The notes beneath the pieces were generated by a model, which saw only the letters and a list, made by a program, of their open reading frames with translations, was not told the origin of the DNA and ran no database searches. A DNA stretch of 64,000 bases from Cladocopium goreaui (lineage: Eukaryota; Sar; Dinophyceae; Suessiales; Symbiodiniaceae), in the NCBI GenBank assembly GCA_947184155.2, contig CAMXCT020000114.1, positions 427,501-491,500 on the forward strand, given 5' to 3'. Every line of letters begins with the position of its first letter. Position 1 is the first letter of the stretch. Made by a program: the position numbers and the translations under genes. Shown piece by piece: positions 21,598 to 31,472 of this stretch.

Positions 21598-21789
21598 TCA
21601 CGCATTGACCTCAATTGATATGTTTTTTGTGAACCAAAATTCCACAGCCTTCACAGACCAGTTCTCCCAGTTCCAGCAGTTCCCATCCTCAAATTCTGTT
21701 TCGTCCAACCACCTCAAAAACCTGCAGGTTGCAGTTTCACGCAATGCAAACAAGGTGGGATGTTTCAGGATGTCTTTCAATGGATTCAA
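21598..21789 (-). CDS. Candidate exon, unknown
   Basis: Minus reading PLKDILKHPTLFALRETATC, then RFLRWLDETEFEDGNCWNWE and NWSVKAVEFWFTKN. Strongly protein-like with mixed helix-forming and aromatic residues. The plus frame over the same bases is low-complexity. The gene is not identified. Confidence 0.42.
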   Translation of the reverse strand: MNPLKDILKHPTLFALRETATCRFLRWLDETEFEDGNCWNWENWSVKAVEFWFTKNISIEVNA

Positions 21790-21849
21790 TGGCGCCTTGA
21801 CCGTTGAGGAATTCAGGGACTTTGTATTTTTTTCTAATCTAACTTTGTA

Positions 21850-22500
21850 ATTTCTGGATCATCAATTGTGAAACAAGTTGAGACGGCCCAGTACACATGT
21901 TTCACTTGGATTTCCTCAACGGGCAACATTATATAAAGCATCCCCAAAATGGTAAAAACAATGAAACCCTACTAATTTGGAATATTAAAGTATGGTAAAG
22001 CAACCCTTCTCTGCATCCTGTTGGGGGGCATGCTGTGGAAATCTGGTCAAGAGTCACACATCTCGCCTGGTGGCATACTCCTTGAGGAACTTACACAGTG
22101 CAGGAGGACATTGCCTCACGACCTGAGGGCTATGTTGCGCCTTCCAGTGCCCTGCAGTAATCCTTAAAGTGATGCTGACAACAAAAAAAACTCTACTTCG
22201 AGAAATCCCCACCATGGCATTTCAAGGCATATATTCTGACATGTATTCTGTCAGTGATCATACAAGTCCACCATCTCACAAAAGAAACACTGCATGGTAT
22301 GCCATTGTTTTTTAAAGCAAACCAACAAGACACAAGAGATTGTTTTTTATGTCACACATCAAGGCATCCGTTCACTGATCATATTCAATCGTCCACAAAC
22401 TGCAAACTTTATAGCAATTTTCCCAGCAAAGTGACAAATTCCGTTCTCAAAGCACTTCAAGGCATATAAATGCAACTACATCAACTACATGTAATATTCT
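21850..22500. other. No supported gene
   Basis: AT-rich, no exon signal recognised. Confidence 0.4.
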
Positions 22501-22504
22501 TCAA

Positions 22505-22800
22505 GTGCCGGAGGAGAAGGAGAAGGCTATCATGCCAGAAACACCACAGCAAACTATCACAGCACAGATGTTCTGCCATTCTATCTGACATTCTCTCTGA
22601 CATTCTATCAGGCATTCTATTTGACATCTCTTACGACAGTCTATGTGACATCTCTGACATTCTTTGTGACTTTCTGTCATTCTATCCGACATCTTGCACT
22701 CGCACTCGCGGTTGAGGCCGGCAGTGCTCGCTGCGATCTGGCGCTCGCGGTTGAGGTCCAGCATTGCCGGAGGAGAAGGAGAAGGACGAGTAGGAGAAAG
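22505..22800. repeat. TCTGACATTC array between duplicated GGAGAAGG segments
   Basis: From about 22555 to 22690 a degenerate 10-11 bp unit (TCTGACATTC/TCTATGTGACA) repeats about twelve times. The array is enclosed by the direct repeat GCCGGAGGAGAAGGAGAAGG at 22507-22526 and 22768-22787. A second short repeat (CTCGCGGTTGAGG) lies at 22704-22757. Frames through it are repeat artefacts. Confidence 0.75.
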
Positions 22801-23161
22801 TAACTCTGATAAAATCTAGAGACCCTCACCTGGCAGGTGGGGAAAAAAAGTGAAGGCATCAATTTTGCATCGTTGCCGCCAGAATGATAAGATATAGATC
22901 ATGTGGATCCCGGACATGTTAAAACCAGGATCACCATGATCATCCGGGACCTTATAATTCTTATCTTCATCATATCCACATCATCTCCCCATGATGTCAA
23001 CCAAAAATCTGGTTAAATCCCATTGCTGCACGGCTTTTCCTGGCCTCATAGAGATGTTCACTCCTCAACTTGATCACCTGTACCAGGGCTGCATGAAGCA
23101 ATCGAGGGATCCAATAGGTAAGTCACGCTATGTCTATCAATGGGGTTACCCCTAAATGGAT

Positions 23162-23560
23162 CTAAATTGTCATTTTAAAGGGGAAGTGATGATAAACCAC
23201 TGGATTTAGGGATATGAGGGATATCCACATTGTCAGACAAACCCAAATGGGAGAACGAATGCTTTGAATAAGAAGCGATGCACGAATGGTTGTGGATAAT
23301 CTCAACATCCATTTACTCCAAGTTCCACTGGAAATGTCTGCTATTTCTACCACTCAAAATTATGCAAACATATGTTCAAGCATCAAACAGCAAGGCATGG
23401 ACAAATCCTCAGCAAAACAGTCCCATCTCGGCCACAGCTTAGGTCCCTGCCGAAGAAGGTCGTGTGGCTGTCGCTGACCCCAGGTGCTCCCATTCGGCCA
23501 ACCAAATCCTGAGGCCATCGGTTCATGTTGGATGGTATTTTGCGACGGGGGTTCATTCAA
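23162..23560 (-). CDS. Weak candidate exons, unknown
   Basis: Two minus open blocks, 23353-23162 (hydrophobic) and 23560-23360 (MASGFGWPNGSTWGQRQPHD). Unidentified; they sit at the left flank of the repeat bordering the retroelement. Confidence 0.22.
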
Positions 23561-23897
23561 GGCTTGTTTGGGTTTGTTTTAGGTTTTATTTAGGATTCGT
23601 TTAGGGTTGGTTAGATTTTTTAATGGTTGGTTTTGTTTTCTAGAGCTGGTTTGGGGCTTATTTATATAGGGTTGGTTTAGGATCTATGTAGGGTTGGTTT
23701 AGGGTTTCTTCAGGCGCGGTTTAAGATTTACGTAGGATCTATTTAAGGTGTGTTTTTGTTTTAGTTACAGTTGGTTCAGGGTTCATTTAGACGTGGTTTA
23801 AGATATATTTGGGGTGGGCCGGCTTAGGATCTACTTAGGGCTGCTTTATAGTTTATTTAGGGTAAGCTGCAGATTTGGGGTTTGTTTAGAGGTGACA
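23561..23897. repeat. TTTAGGG-like degenerate minisatellite, left block
   Basis: GT-rich DNA with many GGTTTA, TTTAGGGTTGG and ATTTAGG words. Its last part ends CAGATTTGGGGTTTGTTTAG (23869-23888), which recurs in the right block at 31618-31637. A TGACAC...GTGTCA palindrome follows at 23893-23910. Resembles interstitial, decayed TTTAGGG telomere repeats. Confidence 0.75.
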
Positions 23898-24055
23898 CGT
23901 TTTGGTGTCAACTTTCAAAATGAAATCCATCCAGCCCACCCCTCATCTTTGTCGGTGGTGCTGCCTTAGTTTGTCTGTTTCAAGCTGGTTCCCAATCTTG
24001 TATTGGTCCAGCTCCACCCAAATTCAAGATGGGCATTTTATGCTGCCGCCTCATC

Positions 24056-26458
24056 CTACTCTTTGCTCTGCGCGGCAGTTTGGCATTTCGTACATGTTAC
24101 CTTCGTGTCCTCTCCACAGACAAACTCGTAATTTGAATTGTAATAATGCCAGCCACAAACTGATCTGCATTGAGCTGACGGCGCATACACCAGGATCCTA
24201 TTGTTTTTGTGTATGACCTGGTTTCTCGCTGACTTTACCAGATTCGCTGACTTTACCAGATTTGGTAAGTAAGTGGAATTTGATTCCCACTTGGTCTCCA
24301 AAACTTGGATCTCCTTTTGCAGGTTTTCTGCCGCATCCTTCGTGTTCGCCTTGAGCTTTGCCAATTCCTTTTGGATCTGTTGTACCACTGCAAGTTTCAC
24401 CTCAGGATCGCGTGGGACTTGAGACTGGGCTTGAAGCACCAATTCGGAGACTTCCTTGTCCACCTGTAAAGTGGATTGTTTCAAAGGTGCCTCACCGAAC
24501 TTCTTGTCTCCATTGACCGCCATAGATTCTAAAGCCTCCTGCGTGTACTCCAGGATGACACTGCTTTTCCAACGTCCCAAGAAGGCCACTTGCGATATGG
24601 CCCAACCCTTTCTTATGTACTGTAATGCCCCCGATCTTCGGGCTGAATGGCCCGTGACCGTGGAGCCATACAGCTTTCTCCACGCCTTGATGACTTCCGC
24701 CTTCGTCGCCTGCTGGACCTCAGTGGTGATTCCCAGATGGCTGTCAGGTGCCCCTTTGAGCATCGCGTGATTCACTAGGACCTCCAACACGGCATAGGGG
24801 CACCTCAGGTCACATCCGTCTCTGCACAAGCATTGTAATGTCCTCGTCACCCCTTTCGCTGATTGGTCCATCTTCGACTCACGAAGGATCAGTGACACCG
24901 TCCTTCCACGAATGTCAAAGGAAACGTCGCTGGCTGTTAGCCTGGCTATTTCTATCTCTCTCAGCATCCATTTGGTACCCAGGGCGAAGAGATGTGCAGC
25001 CAGTAACAGTTCACCCTTCTTTGCACCTCCTTCAGGTAGTAGGGATCCGCAAGACCAAGTATCTTCTTGTACTTCAGGTGCTTTCTTTCTCGGCCCCATA
25101 CCACGCTTCGCTGCACTGATGGTGAGCTTGAAATGCCTGTCCAACAGGTGTGTCCAAGTGTGGCCCAGCTCCACGTGGTGCGTCTTTGCTTCGATGATGT
25201 ACATGTACGCCGACTTGTATCCGGCTTCTCTCAAAGCTCCAGCCAGCATTTTGATTGATTCTGGAGTCAAAGGATAGGATGCCTTCGCTGCGTCCAAAAT
25301 CTTCATGATGGATTTCCTCCTCGAAGCTTTGGCTGCTCTTGAGGAGTTCGAATAATAGTCTTCTTCAATCCGTGCTAAAATGCCTTCCCTCTTTTGCTTT
25401 GATTTCGCCAATTCCACCGCTCTCTTGATGGTGGGTTTGAACCCAAACTTGTTCTTTCCTTTTTCCTCCCGCCTGACCGGGATGTCAGTTCGCCGAGCTT
25501 TGATGCTTGGCTTCTTCAACACCTTGGCGGGTTTCTTTTCCTTCGTCACCTCCGCGCCCACAAACTGATCGTTCTCCTGCATTTGAACACTGTCTGGCAG
25601 TCTAAAGTCCGGTTGGGGTGCATTCCACATTCTGCCCCAGTCGTTGAGCCTAAGACGTTTGACTGGCGATGCCAACAATTCGCACCACCAAGGTTTCTGA
25701 GGTAGCCCAAGTTCTCGATCCACCTCTTCTTTTGGTTTTGGTGCATCTTGATTGGACGTGTCGGACGCACTCCTGCTCAACTTTCCTTGTTTTCCCCGGG
25801 ACGATGGGGAATCCCCATTTTCTTCATCGGATATCTCTAGCATGGGTCCAGCAGACTTGGGCCCAACTGGAGACAAGTCATATTCCTTCCCAAGTAGGTG
25901 CGCCGGTGGACTGGGTGGAAAAGGTTCTCGAGTTGGCAGCCTCGGTGGAGTTGAAGTGTTGCCTTCATCACCTTGACTTTCTTCGTCTAGTCGAGATCCA
26001 CGAAAAACTCTTCCCCTATCTCGTTGAAATACCTCCTGTGCCACATCCCTGGCCTTCGAGTCACGAACGACGCCAAGTTGATCTCTTCTGTGGGCCACCG
26101 CGGTTCGTGATGGGTTTCGCACGAAGTCAAGTAGACGTACGGGTTGTCCACTTCGTGCAACGCTGGTGGGTCTGTCTCCTCCTGGAAAAAGCAACAACGA
26201 TAGCACGCCTTCATGCCGCAGATGATCAGTAGGAAGAGAGATACTCCCAAAACTCCCATCATCCAAGTCGGCCATGGTGCATGATGAGTCCACAGCGCAG
26301 GTTCGAGCTCTAAGCGTAGAACGACTTCCGTCATGTTTGAGCCCGGCTGCAAAAAAATTTGACAAGGTTGCCATGCAAGATTCAAACTTTCCTTCCTTAA
26401 GATCACAAGTTGTGGCTGGATAGGTGCCCTCCTTTTTCGTGGTGCACTCGCTCTTCAT
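24056..26458 (-). CDS. Tyrosine recombinase ORF of retroelement
   Basis: I place the start at the ATG 26458-26456 (MKSECTTKKEG...), which overlaps the upstream stop as TGATG; the frame is open to 26506. The C-terminal third is a YR: an Arg in EIEIARLTASDVSF, HSARR (H-x-x-R), FLGRWKSS, and the likely nucleophile Tyr in ILEYTQEAL. A basic, Ser/Pro-rich linker precedes it, and a Cys/coil tail follows, with an 18-bp duplication (SANLVK twice). About 26340-25990 this frame looks non-coding while the next frame encodes a membrane segment, so two compensating frame changes probably interrupt it. YR enzymes integrate the circular cDNA in DIRS-like elements. Confidence 0.82.
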   Translation of the reverse strand: MKSECTTKKEGTYPATTCDLKEGKFESCMATLSNFFAAGLKHDGSRSTLRARTCAVDSSCTMADLDDGSFGSISLPTDHLRHEGVLSLLLFPGGDRPTSVARSGQPVRLLDFVRNPSRTAVAHRRDQLGVVRDSKARDVAQEVFQRDRGRVFRGSRLDEESQGDEGNTSTPPRLPTREPFPPSPPAHLLGKEYDLSPVGPKSAGPMLEISDEENGDSPSSRGKQGKLSRSASDTSNQDAPKPKEEVDRELGLPQKPWWCELLASPVKRLRLNDWGRMWNAPQPDFRLPDSVQMQENDQFVGAEVTKEKKPAKVLKKPSIKARRTDIPVRREEKGKNKFGFKPTIKRAVELAKSKQKREGILARIEEDYYSNSSRAAKASRRKSIMKILDAAKASYPLTPESIKMLAGALREAGYKSAYMYIIEAKTHHVELGHTWTHLLDRHFKLTISAAKRGMGPRKKAPEVQEDTWSCGSLLPEGGAKKGELLLAAHLFALGTKWMLREIEIARLTASDVSFDIRGRTVSLILRESKMDQSAKGVTRTLQCLCRDGCDLRCPYAVLEVLVNHAMLKGAPDSHLGITTEVQQATKAEVIKAWRKLYGSTVTGHSARRSGALQYIRKGWAISQVAFLGRWKSSVILEYTQEALESMAVNGDKKFGEAPLKQSTLQVDKEVSELVLQAQSQVPRDPEVKLAVVQQIQKELAKLKANTKDAAENLQKEIQVLETKWESNSTYLPNLVKSANLVKSARNQVIHKNNRILVYAPSAQCRSVCGWHYYNSNYEFVCGEDTKVTCTKCQTAAQSKE
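25987..26406 (-). CDS. Membrane-segment region in alternative frame
   Basis: In the frame of the RT-RNase H ORF, read past its stop, a protein-like stretch appears: SNMTEVVLRLELEPALWT (a possible glycosylation site), then the transmembrane-like WMMGVLGVSLFLLIICGMKA, Cys-rich CYRCCFF, and an acidic/aromatic tail to FVDLD and a TAG. There is no ATG at its head. A 7-A run at 26351-26357 (plus) and a GACTAGAC near 25987 are likely places where a base change moved it out of the YR frame. I therefore see it as an out-of-frame part of the YR ORF rather than a separate gene. Confidence 0.5.
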   Translation of the reverse strand: MILRKESLNLAWQPCQIFLQPGSNMTEVVLRLELEPALWTHHAPWPTWMMGVLGVSLFLLIICGMKACYRCCFFQEETDPPALHEVDNPYVYLTSCETHHEPRWPTEEINLASFVTRRPGMWHRRYFNEIGEEFFVDLD

Positions 26459-27661
26459 CAATGCAAGCTGGCCCAAATGTCGTTGGCCGCTGCACTGGAG
26501 AGCCACAACCCTGGTGCTGTTGCAGGGGTGGGCAAATGGTAAAACTCAGGCCCCCTTCCCCCAACATCCTTTTGGATGGGGATGCCCTGCAATTCCTTGG
26601 GCAAATCGGCCGAGTCCCATTTGTCCGGGCGGCTCAAGTATTCTGCCACCGAGTTCGCCACCCCTGGAATGTGCACCGCCTTCAAACCTTCGATTCCAAT
26701 GGCTTCGCACTGGATCGCTATCTCGGCCCCAATGAAGTTGAGGGTCGTTGATGGATTGCTTAACTTTTGTGTCGTGGCCAGCGCAATCATGCTGTCCGAC
26801 TGAACTTGCAACACCAGCCTGCATGATTTCAATTGCGCCGACCACGCCTTCAGGGCCAAGAGCACGGCCAAAGTCTCCACGATCCCTTGCGAGGCCGATG
26901 TCTGCCAAACTTCGCTGAAACCCAGCTGTTCGGCATCTACCTTCGTCACCGCAAAGGCCAGGGCTTTGACCACCTTGTTGTTGATCAGGAGTATCGCCCC
27001 CATACCTCGTGGACTTGCGTCCGTCACCACTGTTGTGCTCGGGTATTGGTCCACCTCGAGCTTGAACACTCTTTGCGGCCTTTCCATCGCCACGTCCAAG
27101 AACGTCAGCAACCATTGTCGTGCCTGTTCCAATTGCTTCACGGGGAACAGAGCATCTTTGTTTCGCTGATCAGGCCTTTTCTCTCTGCGGCGAGCTTCTT
27201 CTCCTGATGCGATGTCGTCCAGGCGTTCATGCAATACCCGGTAAAAGATCGACACCAACCATCGAGCCTTTGGGAGAATTCCGGACAACCACGACAGCTT
27301 CCCTGCTGCTTGTCGTAGTTCCTTCAGAGGTGCAATACCACGGTTGTCCCATCCCTTCAGGAGCTTCACCAGGTCTTGCGTGAACCTATCCGGCAGTGAA
27401 AGTATCACCACGTCTTCCTTCAGGTTGAATTTCACTCCAACCCATTGTACCTGTGCTGCACGCTCGCCTTTGGCTAGGGACACCTGCAACCCTAGTGCTG
27501 CCATTGTCGTCAGCACCATTGACAGTATCGAGTTGCGCTGTTTGAGTGTTCCCTGCAAAATCCAAAGGCTGTCGTCCAGATAAACTTGATGCATCCCTTC
27601 GTCACCTTGAAGCAGGAATTGAAGTAGCCTCGCCACCAGTGCCGCCACTCGTGACCAGATG
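26458..27661 (-). CDS. RT palm/thumb and RNase H of retroelement
   Basis: Continues the reverse transcriptase from the pol frame after a one-base shift near 27661. It has the YLDD catalytic box (MHQVYLDDSLWIL), then an RNase H domain: TVVTDASPRGMGAILL (first Asp), the GIVETLAVLLALKAW helix (Glu), QSDSMIALATT (Asp), and the conserved VHIPGVANSVAEYLSR end. It stops with TGA at 26460-26458, overlapping the next ATG. RT copies the element RNA and RNase H removes the template. Confidence 0.85.
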
Positions 27662-30020
27662 GTGCCGTTTTGAATCCAAACAACATGGCTGAAAACAAAT
27701 AGAAATCATCGTTCGCCACGTTGGGTGCCAGTGCGTGTGGCAACTCCCGAGGGTCCAAGCCCAATGACATGTAGGCATCGCTGATGTCAATGACCACGAG
27801 TTCCCTTGCAAAATTACCTTCGCTACCGTGAGGGCGTCGAAGTTTGTATACTTCTCTCATCATTTCCACCGCACCTTTTGGGCGTGGAAGTACCAATTTC
27901 TCTGGTAATGTTGATTTTCGATTCCCGCCCGACCTACGTAGGTCCAAAATGATGCGCCGCTTGATGCCCTCCGGTTTTTCCTTGATGATGAGCCCCAACC
28001 TGCTTATAGTTCCATGTGCCATCTCGGATTCGACGATGCCTTTGGGCACATCCACCAGAAAGCCCCGCTGCCGATAGCGGTCCAGTTCTATCTTAGCTTC
28101 TTCGACATTGTCCTGCACCGAGATGTAGTTCACCATCTCGCCCCTGCTGAGTTGCGTTGCGGCGTCTTCCAACTCGTGTGAACCTGAGAAATCCAAGTTG
28201 GAGTCGTCCGTGTTCAAAGGGAACACGCCGGCCACTTCGATGGGCACCTCTATCCCCAATGGCGCCCCTTCTTCTATCCACCGCGCAACATGGGTTTCCG
28301 GGTCATTGCCTCTGTTGACCCAGGCCTTGAAGATCTCGGCCTCCAGTGGTGACGTGAACATCCATTTGGCTTTCACCCTCACCGATTTGGGTGCTTGAGC
28401 TCCCAGCACCTTCTTGAGTTTGGCCTTCCAGCCTTCCACCAACTTTGGATCCAGCACGCAATCCTTCGTGCCGTAGGTTTCCGCCACCATGTTGGTGTTT
28501 TGAACTTCACGTTCGAAGGCCTCCCAAGCGGCTCGGATTCTAACTCCTATGGACTGCAGGTTCGACATCTGTCTGACCACTTTGAATGGGTCCCTCATCC
28601 CACCCAGATAGTCCAGTTGTTGCGCTGCTGATTTCTTTGCTCTGCTCGCTTTGAGCGTCCCGTATTTGCCTTCTCCTTCTTTCCAAATGTTTGCAGCCAA
28701 ATTTGATTCCAGTTTCACTTTCTTCTTATCTGGTTCCTTTTCATCTCCTGCACCTTCGTGTCCTCTCCGATCTCGACCTCTTGCCGAAATGCCTGAGGAA
28801 CTGGGTTTCGGAGGTGATTCCGAGCCATCGGAACTTCTCCCAGGCTTCTTCGATTCCGTTGTAGGCCTCCGCAACGGTGTTCGAGACCTCCTTCTGTGCA
28901 CGCTGGGAGGTCTTGGGATGTGGTTGCTGAGCACGTTGTGTTCCACCACCCCAGCCTTCGTCTGGTTGATCTCGTCCTGCAACGACGACATTCTGGCTTT
29001 CAGAAACTCCTCCTTCCCCATCAGTTTCAGTTGCGATATGGCCAATATTGCATACTCTCTGCATAGCTTCTCTGGATACTCTGCCGATGCTTTGGACCTA
29101 GTTGGGCCAATCACTGGTTCATGTTTGGCGTGTTTGCCACATGAGCACTCCTTCGACAACTCGGGCAAGCCCAGCAAAGATCCTGCAAATTGTTGTGGTT
29201 TGAAATGCCTCTTCCCAATTTCCACGCCTGATTCGTACCTGCAGGTATTGAAGCGAGCAAAGAACCTCTTGTCCTTCTGCAGGAACTTGTCCATCTCGGG
29301 CAACTCCCAGGCTGAGATGTGTTCTGGGCAGTCGCTGGGGGGAGGATTTTCTAAAGTCGACACTGGCGGAACTCGATGGATTTGTTTCCGCTCCGCCACC
29401 GCCACCGCCATATCAATGGCCCTACATGCCAGAATGGTGCCTTCGTCACATTGAACTTGTTCACGTTCCGTGTTGTCCCTTCTGCCATATGGCTCTGATT
29501 TTGTTCGGACCGGCCCTGGCATGTTGGCTGCGACCCTATGCCTCAATCTGGAAAATGTGCTGCATGGAAATCCAGCATGATACCCATCAACATAGCCCCT
29601 TCGAGCCCAACGCAAATGAGTCGTGTATGGTTCTGTTGACGCAAGGTCACCAGAGCCGCTTTCCTTCTCGACGCTGATGACCTTAATCTTGATGCCCTGT
29701 CGAATCGCTTCCAACTTGAGGGCTTTGGACAACGGATCCCTGCAGCCTGCGAAGTGATGAATGAAGGTGAATACCCTCTTGTTGTAGAACTCTTCCAACG
29801 TGTTGGACAGCAGAGGATCTTGTTCCTCTGGTTCTTCTTCGTCCCCACCTTTTTCATCTTCTGCCGAACCCTCTTCCGTCTCATACGTGTATGAGTAGGT
29901 TTCATCCTCGTTCGTCTCTGCTTTGGGGCCCTTCGTGTCGTTCTCCTTCTTCGTGCTTTCCGTTTCCTCTCCATGCTTCTTCACTCTTTCTTCTTCGTGC
30001 AGTCCTTTGACGGGTGACCT
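27662..30020 (-). CDS. Pol: methyltransferase-like domain plus RT fingers
   Basis: The frame is open from 31451, but upstream of about 30020 it only shadows gag; coding sense begins after gag. First is a Glu/Lys-rich linker. Then comes a domain with three C5 cytosine-methyltransferase-like motifs: HHFAGCRDPLSKAL (motif I-like), GFPCSTFSRLR (PC loop, potential catalytic Cys) and TLENPPPS (ENV-like). A Pro/Ser/basic linker follows, then RT fingers and palm start: KEKPEGIKRRIILDLRRSG, VVIDISDAYM (motif A Asp), LFGFKTAP. After TAP the frame is lost; one extra base would restore the RT. Placing the methyltransferase before RT differs from DIRS1, where an MT domain follows RNase H. Confidence 0.8.
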
Positions 30021-31420
30021 GGAGATTGGCATATTGTGCAACGGTGTTCCCTCGTCACCTTCGATGCGCACGGTTGCCCTGGAGGTAAACCAGCACATGG
30101 GCCATTTCCATTGTTCCAGCCATAGCAGAGCTGTTTTGTCATCCCCTTTCCGTTTCCTTTTCTGTTTGTGTTTGGGCTTCCTTTCCCACCTTGTCCGTCT
30201 TCTCCATCGCCACCTCTTTGTTTTCTCTTTCCATTCCTTCGTCTCGTCCTTGTAGTCCCTGTGAACGTGGGGTCCATGTTGCTCTGCTTTGGACCCTCCA
30301 CTTGTGGAGTTATGGATTGCACTCCACCGTTCATGAAGCCCGCTGCTAACTGCTCTGCTGGCGTCCTGGGCTTCCCTTGACTGCCCGCCGCAATCCAGGC
30401 TAAAGCAGGTGAAATGACCTGCTGTTGCCAAAAGCTGTCGTCCATCGCCACCAGGTTGAAGATGAAATCCCAAGGCCTCTTTGGGTCCCACATCAATGGC
30501 ACCGTTCTCCCTGCCTTGGCGTCCATCACCATCCTCGACCTCAGACGATTCGAGTGTGACGACCGGGCCAACTCGTCCGCCGAGTAGATCAGGTGCCAAG
30601 CTGACGGGTAGGTTCTTGTGAGGCGCTCGATGGTCATCTCGTACGCATGTAGTGATGCCAATGAAACTGCGTCCAGCATCACCAGGGCAGTGCGCAAGAT
30701 CCTGAACGATGATCTCCACTGCACAAATGTTGCAGGTCCCGGCAACTCCTTCGTCACGTATCCATTGGCCGTGAGGACGTAGGACCTGAATCTGCTCGCC
30801 CTCAAAGCTTTGGATCCATATGGCACCCAAACTCCAAAGTCCACAAACGGTGAAATGTCCTGCGTGTTGATCCTCTTGTCCAACGCACTGACCTGCTCCG
30901 AGGTAGGGTCTTCTTCCTCGGGCGGCCAGCCACCTGTGGTTTGGAAATACTGTTGGTACCACTTCGATCTGACCTCCTCGGATTGTACGGTGAACTCCCC
31001 GTCGTCTGACTGATCGATCACCTGAGTCATCTTCAGTTTCCTTTCCCCAAGTGCCTCTCCTTTGGTTGGGGTGTTTGCGCCTTCGTTTCCATGAGCTTGC
31101 CGTTGATCCAAAAATGGGGATTGATCTTGCCACCTTTCCCAATCTCCTCCTCCTTTCGCATGCATGATCCTCCGCGCCAAATTGTAGATGAGCCCCACAT
31201 GGGAAGCTTGTACAGCAGATAGAGGTTGTCCCCCAATCGCCGCTCGCTCCAGGGATGCCGCAATCACTGTGGCAGGCAACGCTGACAACAACTTGAGGTC
31301 TTCGCCAGGATCGCCTGCCACCTGTATGAATGCCTGCCACAAATCCCTCGGCACCTCGTAGAAATCCCGGATGTCGGAGATCGTAGCCATCTGAAGCGCA
31401 GCGGCTTGTGAAGGAAACAT
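29981..31420 (-). CDS. Gag-like protein with CCHC zinc knuckle
   Basis: 479 codons in a frame one base off pol. MFPSQAAALQMATISDIRDF at the start; a globular mid-region with YQQYFQTTGGWPPEEE and DISPFVDFGVWVPYG; a basic Gly/Arg-rich stretch (GTTRTRRRNGKRKQRGG); and a C-terminal CTICQSPGHPSKDC knuckle (C-x2-C-x4-H-x4-C) just before the stop at 29981. Gag proteins package element RNA into particles. The start ATG at 31420 lies about 55 nt after the spliced-leader relic. Reaching pol would need a -1 shift; the last codons (ACG AAG AAG AAA GAG TGA) are purine-rich but not a classic slippery heptamer. Confidence 0.8.
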   Translation of the reverse strand: MFPSQAAALQMATISDIRDFYEVPRDLWQAFIQVAGDPGEDLKLLSALPATVIAASLERAAIGGQPLSAVQASHVGLIYNLARRIMHAKGGGDWERWQDQSPFLDQRQAHGNEGANTPTKGEALGERKLKMTQVIDQSDDGEFTVQSEEVRSKWYQQYFQTTGGWPPEEEDPTSEQVSALDKRINTQDISPFVDFGVWVPYGSKALRASRFRSYVLTANGYVTKELPGPATFVQWRSSFRILRTALVMLDAVSLASLHAYEMTIERLTRTYPSAWHLIYSADELARSSHSNRLRSRMVMDAKAGRTVPLMWDPKRPWDFIFNLVAMDDSFWQQQVISPALAWIAAGSQGKPRTPAEQLAAGFMNGGVQSITPQVEGPKQSNMDPTFTGTTRTRRRNGKRKQRGGDGEDGQGGKGSPNTNRKGNGKGMTKQLCYGWNNGNGPCAGLPPGQPCASKVTREHRCTICQSPGHPSKDCTKKKE

Positions 31421-31472
31421 AGCTGACCGCGCAAAACAGTAGAAACTTCATCGTGGGTCAGCTGTGGTTTGT

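Noticed and set aside
23893-23910. TGACACGTTTTGGTGTCA palindrome as an element terminus or terminator
   Set aside because: Only 6-bp arms, no matching sequence at the other end of the retroelement.
29543-29974. Lys/Arg-rich 143-codon minus frame inside the retroelement
   Set aside because: Shadow of the acidic/basic linker and methyltransferase-like region in the pol frame.
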